From NCBI RefSeq assembly GCF_900091555.1, contig NZ_FMCX01000003.1:1-64000 (forward strand): a stretch of 64,000 nt of DNA, given 5' to 3'. Origin of the DNA: Micromonospora mirobrigensis (lineage in GTDB: Bacteria; Actinomycetota; Actinomycetes; Mycobacteriales; Micromonosporaceae). Each line of letters begins with the position of its first letter. The stretch's first letter is position 1. The notes below the pieces were generated by a model. The model worked only from the letters and a program-made list of their open reading frames with translations. It was not told the DNA's origin and did not search any database. A program made the translations under genes and the position numbers. Positions 33,394-42,014 of this stretch are shown piece after piece.

Positions 33394-33930
33394 TCAGTTG
33401 CCGGTGACCCAGTTCCAGGCCGAGACGACCCACTCGGTCTGCTGGAGGTAGGCGACGCCCACCCCGACCAGGAAGACCGCGGTGACCGCGTGGGCGCCCC
33501 TCGCGCCCCGGCGGACCCGACCGAGCTGCCGCTCCCAGATCACCCGGCCCACCAGCCGGCAGAGCGCGAAGAGACCGACCGCCACCAGCAGGCTGAACAC
33601 GAACGCCAGCAGCGGTCCGCCCAGGTCGCCCCGGCCGGAGATCGCCCAGATCCCCCAGCAGACGAACGCGAACAGCGCCGCCGCGTAGCTCCACTCCCGG
33701 CCCACCCGCAGCTGCGCCAGGTGCCAGCTCAACGGCCGGCGGGGCGTCTCCTCGCGGGCCCAGTCGGCGTTCTCGTCCACCACCGGGAACTGCTCGGTGC
33801 GCGGCGGACGCGGCCGGCCGACCGACGCCCGCCCCCGGGAGAAGCCGTCGCGCTGCGGCGGCACCCCGGCGCCGGACTGCGGCGGCACCTCGACGGTCCG
33901 TTCCGCCCACGGCTGCGGCTGGTCTGCCAT
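33394..33930 (-). CDS. Membrane protein with cytosolic Pro/Arg-rich N-terminus
   Basis: 178 residues from ATG 33930, GGGAGG 9 nt upstream. A ~85-residue hydrophilic N-terminus is followed by three hydrophobic segments (WSYAAALFAFVCWGIWAISG; PLLAFVFSLLVAVGLFALCR; VTAVFLVGVGVAYLQ). Unknown function. The frame continues open far upstream in antisense to the acetyltransferase gene, which I do not consider coding. Confidence 0.65.
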   Translation of the reverse strand: MADQPQPWAERTVEVPPQSGAGVPPQRDGFSRGRASVGRPRPPRTEQFPVVDENADWAREETPRRPLSWHLAQLRVGREWSYAAALFAFVCWGIWAISGRGDLGGPLLAFVFSLLVAVGLFALCRLVGRVIWERQLGRVRRGARGAHAVTAVFLVGVGVAYLQQTEWVVSAWNWVTGN

Positions 33931-34041
33931 CTCGTCGTCCTCCCCCGGACCGTGCCGACCGTCGGTCGGCGGTGTCGCTTCGAGGGTAGCCAGCCGGCAA
34001 ATCGGTCGCCGACCCCGTGTGCGATCGGCTAGACACGACCG

Positions 34042-35262
34042 ATGACGGACATCCAGGTCGGCCGCCCCGAGGACTTCGACGAGATCGGCCAGCTGCTCGG
34101 CACGGCCTTCCACGAGACGCCGGACCCCGAGGTGCACGAGATCGAGCGGGGCGTCTTCGAACCCGACCGGTCCCTGCTGGTCCGCGACGAGGGCCGGATC
34201 GTCGCGCACGCCGCCGCCTTCACCCGGGAGCTGGCCGTGCCCGGGGCGAGCGTGCCGGCCGCGCACGTGACGATGGTCTCGGTCGCGCCCACCCACCGGC
34301 GGCGTGGCCTGCTCACCGCCCTGATGCGCCGGCAGCTGCGGGAGATCCGGGACGCCGGCCGGGAGCCGGTCGCCGTGCTCTGGGCCAGCGAGGGCCGGAT
34401 CTATCCCCGGTTCGGGTACGGGTCGGCCGCCCAGCGGCTCACCCTGGAGGCCGACCTCACCGAGCTGCGGCTGCCCGCGCCCACCCCTGACGAGGGCCGG
34501 CTGCGGCTGGCCCGCCCCGACCGGTGCCGGACCGACCTGGCCCGGCTGTACGAGCGGCTGCGCGCCGAGCGGCCCGGCTGGTCCGCGCGGGACGACCGGT
34601 GGTGGCACTACGTGCTCAGCGACGTGGCCGCCCGCCGGGAGGGGGCCACCGAGCGGCGGGTGCTGCTGCACGACGCCCCCGACGGGGTGGACGGGTACGC
34701 GCTGTACCGGACCAAGGAGCACTGGGAGCGCAGCGGCCCGCGCGGCCAGGTGCTGGTCGAGGAGGTGGTGGCGGCCACGCCGCAGGCGTACCGGGCGATC
34801 TGGCGGCTGCTGTTCTCGCTGGACCTGACCCGGCGGCTGTCGTACCACCGGGCGGCGGTGGACGAGCCGCTGCTCCGGCTGGTCGACGAGCCCCGGGCCC
34901 TGAGCGGCCAGCTGGTCGACGGGCTCTGGGTGCGGGTGGTGGACGTGCCGGCCGCGCTGGCCGCCCGCCGCTACGCCACCGCCGTCGACACGGTGGTCGA
35001 GGTCACCGACGAGCTGCTGCCGGAGAACTCCGGGCGCTGGCACCTCGTCGGCGACGGGTCCGGGGCCCGCTGCGCGGCGACCGACCGGCCCGCGGAGCTC
35101 GCCTGTGACGTCCGCGCCCTCGGTGAGCTCTACCTGGGCGGGACCGGCCTGACCGCCCTGGCCGCCGCCGGCCGGGTCCGCGAGCTGCGACCGGGTGCGC
35201 TCGCCGCCGCCGGGCCGGCGTTCGGCTGGCACCGCGCCCCCGTACCGATGGAGATCTTCTGA
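34042..35262 (+). CDS. Eis-like GNAT N-acetyltransferase
   Basis: 406 residues, the usual size for Eis. The N-terminal GNAT domain has the acetyl-CoA binding VTMVSVAPTHRRRGLLTALM, followed by PVAVLWASEGRIYPRFGYG. The second GNAT-like and SCP2-like C-terminal domains follow, ending in hydrophobic PMEIF. Eis enzymes acetylate aminoglycosides at several amines or lysines of peptides and proteins, acting as hexamers. The natural substrate here is unknown. Confidence 0.9.
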   Translation: MTDIQVGRPEDFDEIGQLLGTAFHETPDPEVHEIERGVFEPDRSLLVRDEGRIVAHAAAFTRELAVPGASVPAAHVTMVSVAPTHRRRGLLTALMRRQLREIRDAGREPVAVLWASEGRIYPRFGYGSAAQRLTLEADLTELRLPAPTPDEGRLRLARPDRCRTDLARLYERLRAERPGWSARDDRWWHYVLSDVAARREGATERRVLLHDAPDGVDGYALYRTKEHWERSGPRGQVLVEEVVAATPQAYRAIWRLLFSLDLTRRLSYHRAAVDEPLLRLVDEPRALSGQLVDGLWVRVVDVPAALAARRYATAVDTVVEVTDELLPENSGRWHLVGDGSGARCAATDRPAELACDVRALGELYLGGTGLTALAAAGRVRELRPGALAAAGPAFGWHRAPVPMEIF

Positions 35263-35307
35263 CCGGCCGTCGGCGCCGGACCGCCCCGCGGACGGTACGG
35301 TCGGCGG

Positions 35308-35646
35308 ATGGGTGATGCGGAGCGACGGCGACGCCGGTTGCGGCACCACACGGAGCCCGACGCGGTCGGCCGGGAGGCCGACGGGGTGAGCGCGGCGATC
35401 GCCGGGGCGCACGACGGCCCCGAGCCGCCGCCGAGGGCCCGCCGCGGCGGCCCCGGCGACGACGGCGAACGCGGGCTGCGCGGCCTGGTCGGCTCCGGCT
35501 CGTCGCAGGTCGGGACGACCGCGGCCATGCGGGCCCGGGACGCCGCCCGACCCACCGAGGAGGACCTGGCCGAGGCGGAGGCCCGGGTGGTGGTGGTCCG
35601 CCGCAACTGGGTGCCCCGCGAGGACCTGCCCCGCTCGGGGCGCTGA
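35308..35646 (+). CDS. Hypothetical hydrophilic protein
   Basis: 112 residues, Arg/Gly/Ala-rich, mostly low complexity, with a more ordered C-terminus (RPTEEDLAEAEARVVVVRRN). I do not recognise it. Supported by position after the acetyltransferase gene and a perfect terminator right behind it. Confidence 0.5.
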   Translation: MGDAERRRRRLRHHTEPDAVGREADGVSAAIAGAHDGPEPPPRARRGGPGDDGERGLRGLVGSGSSQVGTTAAMRARDAARPTEEDLAEAEARVVVVRRNWVPREDLPRSGR

Positions 35647-35668
35647 CCGGCGCTGACCGGCGCGGGAC

Positions 35669-35695
35669 GGCGCCGGCCCGGGAAGGGCCGGCGCC
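35669..35695. terminator. Bidirectional hairpin between convergent genes
   Basis: Perfect 11-bp stem GGCGCCGGCCC/GGGCCGGCGCC around a 5-nt loop, between the hypothetical gene and rpiB. Confidence 0.75.
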
Positions 35696-35702
35696 GGAGC
35701 GG

Positions 35703-36173
35703 TCAGGCCGGAAGGTCGGGCAGCTCGCGGGTCCGCTCGTAGTTGGCCAGCTGGCCGATCCGGCGGGCGTGTCGCGGGTTGCCGGAGAACGGCGTGCCCA
35801 GGAACGCCTCGACGATGGCGGTAGCCTCGTCCAGGGTGTGCTGCCGGGCGCCCACCGCCACGACGTTGGCGTCGTTGTGCTCGCGGGCCAGCTGCGCGGT
35901 GTCGATGTTCCAGGCCAGCGCGGCCCGCACCCCGGCGATCTTGTTGGCGGCGATCTGCTCGCCGTTGCCGGAGCCGCCGATGACCACCCCGAGGCTGCCC
36001 GGGTCGCCCACCACCCGGTCCCCGGTGTTCAGGCAGAACGTCGGGTAGTCGTCGTCGGGGTCGTAGGCGTGCGGGCCGACGTCGACCAGCTCGTACCCCT
36101 GCTTGGCCAGATGGTTGGCCAGGTGCACCTTCAACTCGAAACCGGCGTGGTCGGATCCCAGGTAGACGCGCAT
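35703..36173 (-). CDS. rpiB: Ribose-5-phosphate isomerase B
   Basis: 156 residues from MRVYLGSDHAGFELK. Interconverts ribulose- and ribose-5-phosphate. The loop reads GGSGNGEQIAANK, with Ser where E. coli RpiB has its catalytic Cys. This is the mycobacterial-type enzyme, which uses the following Glu as base. C-terminal ARRIGQLANYER is typical. Downstream of DUF1015 but separated from it by a hairpin. Confidence 0.95.
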   Translation of the reverse strand: MRVYLGSDHAGFELKVHLANHLAKQGYELVDVGPHAYDPDDDYPTFCLNTGDRVVGDPGSLGVVIGGSGNGEQIAANKIAGVRAALAWNIDTAQLAREHNDANVVAVGARQHTLDEATAIVEAFLGTPFSGNPRHARRIGQLANYERTRELPDLPA

Positions 36174-36192
36174 ACCGCGCAGTCTGTCAGGC

Positions 36193-36232
36193 CCGCCTCC
36201 GGGCCGTCGCGCGGGCGGCGACCCGGAGGCGG
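36193..36232 (-). terminator. Hairpin after DUF1015 gene
   Basis: 11-bp stem (36193-36203 with 36222-36232), 18-nt GC-rich loop, 5 nt past the stop. Confidence 0.6.
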
Positions 36233-36237
36233 ATTGG

Positions 36238-37446
36238 TCACAGCGCCGGGCGCGGAAGCTCCGCCACCACCAGGCCACCGCGGGCCTTCGGGGTGAACCA
36301 GGTGCTCTTGCGCGGCATCTTCTCCCGGGCCAGGTTCACCGCGACGAAGTCGTCCACGGTCACCGGGGCGATCAGGATCGCCAGCTCCGCCCGGCCCGCG
36401 TCGACCTCGCCGGTCAGCCAGGAGGCCGGGTAGTCGCCACCGACGTAGGTGATCCGCTTGTCGCCCGGGTCCAGCCCGAGGGCGTCGCGCAGGACGATCC
36501 GCTCCACCAGGGCGTGGTCCAGGTTCTCCAGCCGGTCGCCGCCGACGTGCGGGAGGGTGACCGCGTACCCGTGGCCGGTGAGGTGCAGGTGCACGACGCC
36601 GCCGGTCGTCGGGACCTCGACCGGGCCGGTGATCGCGGTGACCTCGGCCCCCGCGGCCCGGAGCCGGTCGAGCAGCTCGTCGGGGGTGCTGGTCAGCTCG
36701 CTGACCAGCCGGTTGTAGGGCTGGATCGCCACCGAGGCGGGCGTGGTGACCACCGCGAGGAAACGCGGCAGGCCACCGGTCTGCGCGGCCAGGCTGCGGT
36801 GGTTGCCGTCGGCCACCACCAGCTCGCCGCCGCCGGCCAGCGCGGCCAGCTCGTCCTGCGCCGGCCCGGGACCCAGCAGCCAGATGGCGTGCGTGCGCCC
36901 CGACTGGTCGGTGTCGGTGGCGGCGGGCGCCCCGGCCGACTCGGTCGCCGCCGCGAGCGCGGCGTGCAGCTCGTCGCCCCGGCCGGTCTGGAGCAGGAGT
37001 ACGGGTGAGAGCAGGTGCCCCAGCGCCTCGGCCAGCGCCACCCGCTCCCGCACCTTGGCGATGAAGACGTCCTCGTTGCGGATCACCAGGCCCGGCTCGT
37101 CGGCGCTGGTGGAGATCTGGTCGGTGTCGACCATGGCCCAGAGCCCGTACGCCGGCTCGTCGCCCGGGGCGGTGATCCGGTAGAGCACCACCACCTGCTC
37201 GGCGGGGGTGTAGCTGCCGTCCGCCTTCGCCTCGGCCAGCCGCGCCTCGGCGTCGGGCAGCGCGGCGAGGAAGGACTTCCCGAGGCTCTCCGGCGCGCGG
37301 TGGGGCATCTCGATGCCCAAAGCGCTGTGCGGGTTCTCCGCGATGATCGCGGTGATCTCCGCGTCGTCGGCGAACTCGTCGTAGTTCTGCGCGCCGGTGC
37401 CGCCAGTGGTGATCCAGGCCCGGGCGATCGGATGCACGACCGTCAT
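36238..37446 (-). CDS. DUF1015-family protein
   Basis: 402 residues from ATG 37446 (MTVVHPIARAWITTGG). Family marks: NPHSALGIEMPHRA, QVVVLYRITAPGDEPAYGLW, VADGNHRSLAAQ and KSTWFTPKARGGLVV. Function of the family is unsettled; it is often near serine or sugar-phosphate genes. Cytosolic. The frame extends upstream to 37689 but that part is not family-like. Confidence 0.85.
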   Translation of the reverse strand: MTVVHPIARAWITTGGTGAQNYDEFADDAEITAIIAENPHSALGIEMPHRAPESLGKSFLAALPDAEARLAEAKADGSYTPAEQVVVLYRITAPGDEPAYGLWAMVDTDQISTSADEPGLVIRNEDVFIAKVRERVALAEALGHLLSPVLLLQTGRGDELHAALAAATESAGAPAATDTDQSGRTHAIWLLGPGPAQDELAALAGGGELVVADGNHRSLAAQTGGLPRFLAVVTTPASVAIQPYNRLVSELTSTPDELLDRLRAAGAEVTAITGPVEVPTTGGVVHLHLTGHGYAVTLPHVGGDRLENLDHALVERIVLRDALGLDPGDKRITYVGGDYPASWLTGEVDAGRAELAILIAPVTVDDFVAVNLAREKMPRKSTWFTPKARGGLVVAELPRPAL

Positions 37447-37514
37447 GCCCGCTGACGCTACCCGCGCCGCCCGGCCGCCCGGCCACGGACCCGCGCGGCG
37501 TCCACCAGATGAAA

Positions 37515-37576
37515 GCAGGGGCCCCCTGTTAACGCTTCCGGTATGGCAGGGGCCCCTTGTTAACACCTCCGGCCGG
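37515..37576. repeat. Tandem pair of 31-bp GGGGCCCC-TGTTAAC repeats (copy set 1)
   Basis: Two head-to-tail units (37515-37545, 37546-37576), each GCAGGGGCCCC-YTGTTAAC-CTCCGG-like. The same doublet occurs inverted at 37849-37898. They look like a dispersed repeat family of this genome. Confidence 0.75.
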
Positions 37577-37747
37577 GACCCGGGCCACGCCGACCACGAT
37601 CGGTGGAGCCAGCAGGTCGACCATCTCGGCGGGCAGCGAGGGGCGGACGGCGGGCCACTCGGCCTCGGCCACTGACCAGTACGTCGCACCGGGGCCCCCG
37701 GTCACCGCCTCGGACCGATCGTCGTCGGGCATACGGTGCTTGGCCAT
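37529..37747 (-). CDS. Small protein with repeat-derived C-terminus
   Basis: 72 residues from ATG 37747, GGAGG 8 nt upstream. MAKHRMPDDDRSEAVTGGPG and WPAVRPSLPAEMVDLLAPPI look like a genuine small protein. The last residues (GVNKGPLPYRKR) are encoded by the repeat at 37515-37576, so the repeat insertion appears to have replaced the original stop. I recognise no family. Confidence 0.5.
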   Translation of the reverse strand: MAKHRMPDDDRSEAVTGGPGATYWSVAEAEWPAVRPSLPAEMVDLLAPPIVVGVARVPAGGVNKGPLPYRKR

Positions 37748-37812
37748 CGGGAAAGCCTCCACTGGCTGCGGGGATGCGGCCTCGGTTGGCCGCCGGACGA
37801 CATGAGGTGAAA

Positions 37813-37846
37813 CGAGGCCCGCGCCACCGGGGTGACGCGGGCCTCG
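37813..37846 (-). terminator. Hairpin terminator after the nitroreductase-like gene
   Basis: Perfect 11-bp stem CGAGGCCCGCG/CGCGGGCCTCG with 12-nt loop, about 60 nt past the stop, with the repeat doublet between. Confidence 0.6.
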
Positions 37847-37848
37847 CG

Positions 37849-37898
37849 TGTTAACAGGGGGCCCCGGCTATACCGGAGGCGTTAAAAGGGGGCCCGTG
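37849..37898. repeat. Inverted doublet of the same repeat (copy set 2)
   Basis: Reverse complement reads as two units of the 37515 repeat (GGGCCCCC-TTTTAACGCCTCCGG then GGGGCCCCCTGTTAAC). The two doublets flank the small gene in opposite orientation. Confidence 0.7.
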
Positions 37899-37906
37899 CT
37901 TGCGCC

Positions 37907-38530
37907 TCAGTCGAAGATGGGGCCCTGCTCGCGGGTGCGCTTGAGCTCGTAGAAGCCGGGGGTGCCGGCGACCAGCAGGACGCCGTCGTAGAGCCGCCCG
38001 GCCGCCTCGCCCTTCGGGGCCGGGGTGATCACTGGGCCGAAGAAGGCGACCATCCGCCCGTCCGGTCCGGGGGCGTGCACCACCGGGGTGCCCACGTCGG
38101 TGCCGACCGGCCGCATGCCGGCCTCGTGGCTGGCCCGCAACGCCTCGTCGTACGCGGTGGAGTCGGCGGCGTCGGCGAGCGCCGGGTCCAGCCCGACGTC
38201 GGTCAGCGCCGCGGCGAAGAGCTCCCGGCCCAGCTGCTCCTTGCCCAGGTGGATCCGGGTGCCGAGCGCGGTGTAGAGCTTGCGGACGGCCTCCGGGCCG
38301 TGCTGCTGCTCGACGGCGATGCAGAGCCGCACCGGGCCCCAGCCGGACTTCATCAGCTCCTGGTACTGCTCGGGCAGGTCCCGCCCCTCGTTCAGGACGG
38401 AGAGGCTCATGACGTGGAAGCGGATGTCCACGTCCCGGACCTGCTCGACCTCGAGCAGCCAACGGGAGGTGATCCACGCCCACGGACAGATCGGGTCGAA
38501 CCACATGTCAACGGCGACACGCTCGGCCAC
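37907..38530 (-). CDS. DsbA-fold mycothiol-dependent nitroreductase-like protein (Rv2466c family)
   Basis: 207 residues from GTG 38530. It matches the Rv2466c/FrnE group: VDMWFDPICPWAWITSRWLL, helical insert, GTPVVHAPGPDGRMVAFFGP with the cis-Pro-type loop. Rv2466c is a CPWC oxidoreductase using mycothiol. Here the second Cys is Ala (CPWA), leaving one Cys near residue 13. A monothiol, mycothiol-linked mechanism would still be possible. Confidence 0.8.
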   Translation of the reverse strand: MAERVAVDMWFDPICPWAWITSRWLLEVEQVRDVDIRFHVMSLSVLNEGRDLPEQYQELMKSGWGPVRLCIAVEQQHGPEAVRKLYTALGTRIHLGKEQLGRELFAAALTDVGLDPALADAADSTAYDEALRASHEAGMRPVGTDVGTPVVHAPGPDGRMVAFFGPVITPAPKGEAAGRLYDGVLLVAGTPGFYELKRTREQGPIFD

Positions 38531-38741
38531 GGTGAGGTCCCTTCGCGACGGGAGCGCCGGGATCCGGCGCCACTGCACCGATCCTCACCCCGCGCGGCAT
38601 CGACCGGCACCGGAATGAGACCGTGACCTCGGCCACCGACAGACGTGGCGCATGGAAGACTCGGTCCCGGGAAGGCCCGCCACGAGCGGCCACCGGGATA
38701 CGCGGCGCCGCGCGGCGGCGGAAGTGGGATGGAGACGAAAA

Positions 38742-41297
38742 GTGCCGGGAGTGCGCAACCTGACCCAGGTGGAGGCCACTGAACGGGCCCGCCTGCTCGA
38801 CGTGACCGGGTACGACATCCGGCTGGACCTGTCGACCGCCGTACGGGCCGACGGCGAGACCTTCCGCTCGGTCACCGAGGTCCGGTTCCGCTGTGCCGAG
38901 CCCGGCGCGACCACCTTCATCGAGACGGCGGCCGAGTCGGTGCGGTCGGCCACCCTCAACGGCGACCCGCTCGACCTCTCCGAGTGGTCGGCCGAGTCCG
39001 GCCTCACCCTGCCCGGCCTGGCGGCGGAGAACACCCTGGTCGTCGACGCGGACTTCGCGTACTCCAGCAGCGGGCAGGGCCTGCACCGCACGGTCGACCC
39101 GGTGGACGGCGAGACCTACCTCTACAGCCAGTTCGAGACGGCGGACGCCCAGAAGGTCTTCGCCTGCTTCGACCAGCCCGACCTGAAGAGCGTCTACACC
39201 TGGCACGCCACCGTCCCGGAGCACTGGCGGGTGGTGTCCAACATGCCGGTGCAGCGCGAGGAGCCGGCCGGCGAGGGGTCGAAGACCGTCCACTTCACCG
39301 AGTCGGCCCGGATGAGCACCTACATCACGGCCCTGTGCACCGGGCCGTACCACGAGGTGCGGGAGAGCCACGACGGCATCGACCTGGGCGTGTTCTGCCG
39401 GGCCTCGATGGCCCCCCACCTCGACTCCGACGACCTGTTCCTGATCACCAGGCAGGGCTTCGACTTCTTCCACGAGAAGTTCGGGGTGCGCTACCCGTTG
39501 CCCAAGTACGACCAGCTCTGGGTGCCGGACTTCAACGCCGGCGCGATGGAGAACTTCGGCTGCGTCACGCACGCCGAGTCGCACTACCTGTTCCGCTCGC
39601 AGGTCACCGACTACGAGTACGAGCAGCGGGCCAACACGATCCTGCACGAGCTGGCCCACATGTGGTTCGGTGACCTGGTCACCATGCGCTGGTGGAACGA
39701 CCTGTGGCTCAACGAGTCGTTCGCCGAGTGGGCCAGCCACTGGTGCAACACCCACGCCACCCGCTTCTCCGGGGCGTGGACGACCTTCCTGTCGATCCGG
39801 AAGAACTGGGGCTACCGGCAGGACCAGCTCTCCTCCACCCACCCGGTCTACACCGAGATGCCGGACCTGGCGGCCGTCGAGGTCAACTTCGACGGCATCA
39901 CGTACGCCAAGGGCGCCAGCGTCCTCAAGCAGCTGGTGGCGTACGTCGGCGAGGAGCCGTTCGTGGCCGGGCTGCGGGCGTACTTCGGCAAGCACGCCTG
40001 GGGCAACGCCACCTTCGACGACCTGCTCACCGAGCTGGAGGCGGCGTCGGGCCGGGAGCTGCGCAAGTTCGCCGCGCAGTGGCTGGAGACCGCGCAGGTC
40101 AACACGCTGCGTCCGGAGGTCACCATCGGGGCCGACGGCACGTACGAGCGGGTGCTGGTCCGCCAGGAGGCGCCGGCCGGCTACCCGACGCTGCGTACCC
40201 ACCGGATCGGCGTCGGCCTGTACGACCTGACCGACGGGCGGCTGGTGCGCCGGGAGCGGCACGAGGTCGACGTCACCGGGGAGGCCACCGAGCTGACCGT
40301 GCTGCACGGGGTGCGCGCCGCCGACGTGCTGCTGCTCAACGACGAGGACCTGACCTACGCCAAGCTGCGGCTGGACGAGCGGTCGATGGCGACGGTGGTC
40401 CAGCACATCGCCGGCCTCGACTCGTCGCTGGCCCGGGCGCTGTGCTGGACGGCCGCCTGGGACATGGTCCGCGACGCCGAACTGGCCACCCGGGACTACC
40501 TGGCACTGGTGCTCGCCGGCCTGCCCGCCGAGACCGACATCAACCTGGTCACCGCGACCCTGCGCCAGGCCGCCGCCGCGCTCTCCGCGTACGCCGACCC
40601 GGCGTGGGAGGCGACCGGCTGGGCGCAGCTGGCCCGTACCGCCAAGGACGCGCTCGACGCCGCGGCGCCGGGCAGCGGTTTCCAGCTCGCCTGGGCCCGC
40701 GCGTACGCCGCCGCGGCCCGCTCCGACGAGGACCTGGCGGTGCTGCGCGGTTGGCTCGCCGGCGAGGGGGTGCCGGCCGGCCTGACCGTCGACACCGAGC
40801 TGCGCTGGACCCTCCTCCAGGCGCTGGTGGCCAACGGCGCCGCCGGCACGGCGGAGATCGACGCCGAGTTGGCCGCCGACCGGACGGCCAGCGGTGAGCG
40901 GGAGGCCGCGTACGCCCGGGCGCTGATCCCCACGGCCGAGAACAAGGCGGCCGTCTGGGCGGAGCTGACCGGCCCGCGGCAGCTGCCGAACTGGCGGCAG
41001 CGGGCGCTGTTGCAGGGCTTCGGCCACCCGACGCAGGTCGAACTGGTCGCCCCGTACGGCGAGCGGTACTTCGCCACCGTCGCGCGGATCTGGGCCAGCC
41101 GGGACAGCGAGCCGGCGCAGGAGTTCGCCCTGCTGGCGTACCCGGGCCACCTGGTCACCGACGAGACGGTCGCCGCGACGGACGCGTTCCTGGCGGGCGA
41201 GGGGCACCCGGCGCCGCTGCGCCGACTGGTCGCCGAGGGCCGCGACGGGGTGCTCCGGGCGCTGAAGGCCCGGGCGAAGGACGCGCAGAGCGCCTGA
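38742..41297 (+). CDS. pepN: Aminopeptidase N (M1 zinc metallopeptidase)
   Basis: 851 residues from GTG 38742, GGAG 7 nt upstream; an in-frame ATG 30 codons earlier gives a non-family extension. Contains substrate-binding GAMENFG, zinc site HELAHMWFGDLVTMRWWNDL with the downstream Glu in WLNESFAEW, and the helical ERAP1-like C-domain. It is a cytosolic enzyme removing N-terminal residues from peptides, including products of Clp proteolysis. Confidence 0.96.
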   Translation: MPGVRNLTQVEATERARLLDVTGYDIRLDLSTAVRADGETFRSVTEVRFRCAEPGATTFIETAAESVRSATLNGDPLDLSEWSAESGLTLPGLAAENTLVVDADFAYSSSGQGLHRTVDPVDGETYLYSQFETADAQKVFACFDQPDLKSVYTWHATVPEHWRVVSNMPVQREEPAGEGSKTVHFTESARMSTYITALCTGPYHEVRESHDGIDLGVFCRASMAPHLDSDDLFLITRQGFDFFHEKFGVRYPLPKYDQLWVPDFNAGAMENFGCVTHAESHYLFRSQVTDYEYEQRANTILHELAHMWFGDLVTMRWWNDLWLNESFAEWASHWCNTHATRFSGAWTTFLSIRKNWGYRQDQLSSTHPVYTEMPDLAAVEVNFDGITYAKGASVLKQLVAYVGEEPFVAGLRAYFGKHAWGNATFDDLLTELEAASGRELRKFAAQWLETAQVNTLRPEVTIGADGTYERVLVRQEAPAGYPTLRTHRIGVGLYDLTDGRLVRRERHEVDVTGEATELTVLHGVRAADVLLLNDEDLTYAKLRLDERSMATVVQHIAGLDSSLARALCWTAAWDMVRDAELATRDYLALVLAGLPAETDINLVTATLRQAAAALSAYADPAWEATGWAQLARTAKDALDAAAPGSGFQLAWARAYAAAARSDEDLAVLRGWLAGEGVPAGLTVDTELRWTLLQALVANGAAGTAEIDAELAADRTASGEREAAYARALIPTAENKAAVWAELTGPRQLPNWRQRALLQGFGHPTQVELVAPYGERYFATVARIWASRDSEPAQEFALLAYPGHLVTDETVAATDAFLAGEGHPAPLRRLVAEGRDGVLRALKARAKDAQSA

Positions 41298-41310
41298 CGA
41301 CACCGGTACG

Positions 41311-41356
41311 CGGCCCGGGGCCGGCGTGGGTGCAGACCCGCGCCGGCCCCGGGCCG
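41311..41356 (+). terminator. Strong terminator after pepN
   Basis: 16-bp perfect stem (41311-41326 with 41341-41356), 14-nt loop, followed by TTAT. Confidence 0.8.
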
Positions 41357-41383
41357 TTATCGTGAGCGGAGGAGGTGGACGTG

Positions 41384-41947
41384 ATGGCACAGCCGACCTA
41401 CGAGTGGCGCCCACCGGAGCGGGGCTGGCGGGAGCAGGACCTGTTCGACCTGCCCGAGGACGGGAACCGCTACGAGATCATCGAAGGGAGCCTGCACGTG
41501 ACGCCACCGGCGGGTTACGGTCATCACGAGTTGGCCGACCTGATCCGAATCGCGCTCGGCGTGACGGCACCCACCGGCTGGCGGCCGATTCGGGAAGCAG
41601 GGCTCCGCACGCCGGGGGGCAACCTCATCCCGGATGTGACCGTGCTGAAGCCGAGCGCTCCAGCGGACGGCATGTGGGCAGATCCGGCGGACGTGGCGCT
41701 CGTCGTGGAGGTCGAGTCGCCGAACAGTCGTCGGCACGACCGGTTCATCAAGCCGGCCCTCTACGCCGAGGCCGGCATCCCGCACTACTGGCGGGTGGAG
41801 CGGGGCGACTTCGGCCCGGTGGTCTACCGCTACCAACTGGTCAAGGACGTCCACTACGACCTGCTCGGCACGGTCGGCCCGGACGACCCGGTGCCGGTCG
41901 ACGAGCCGTGGCCGATGCGCCTGGACCCGGGCGCCTGGCCGCGCTGA
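41384..41947 (+). CDS. Uma2-family (DUF820) PD-(D/E)xK endonuclease-like protein
   Basis: 187 residues; ATG 41384 has GGAGGAGG 8 nt upstream. The restriction-endonuclease-like core is visible: RYEIIEGSLHVTPPAGYGHH, NLIPDVTVL and ALVVEVESPNSRRHDRFIKP. Uma2 proteins are multi-copy in Actinobacteria and Cyanobacteria. Their biological role is unclear. It stands alone between two terminators. Confidence 0.88.
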   Translation: MAQPTYEWRPPERGWREQDLFDLPEDGNRYEIIEGSLHVTPPAGYGHHELADLIRIALGVTAPTGWRPIREAGLRTPGGNLIPDVTVLKPSAPADGMWADPADVALVVEVESPNSRRHDRFIKPALYAEAGIPHYWRVERGDFGPVVYRYQLVKDVHYDLLGTVGPDDPVPVDEPWPMRLDPGAWPR

Positions 41948-41961
41948 CCCCGACACACGAG

Positions 41962-41996
41962 AAGGCCCGGACCGCGCAAACCGCGGACCGGGCCTT
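41962..41996 (+). terminator. Terminator after the Uma2 gene
   Basis: 9-bp stem AAGGCCCGG/CCGGGCCTT with an inner CGCG/CGCG-like stem, followed by TCTTCG. Confidence 0.75.
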
Positions 41997-42014
41997 TCTT
42001 CGTGTGGAGTGGGC

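Noticed and set aside
31256..34036. Very long minus-strand reading frame (over 900 codons)
   Set aside because: It runs across the acyl-CoA synthetase gene in another frame; composition is Arg/Gly/Pro-rich without family motifs, the usual result of GC-rich codon bias.
33394..35412. Membrane protein extended to 672 codons
   Set aside because: Only the last 178 codons (from ATG 33930 with GGGAGG) look like protein; the rest is antisense to the Eis-like gene.
38508..41414. Long minus-strand frame opposite pepN
   Set aside because: Antisense shadow of aminopeptidase N; the sense frame has all M1 motifs and the antisense frame has none.
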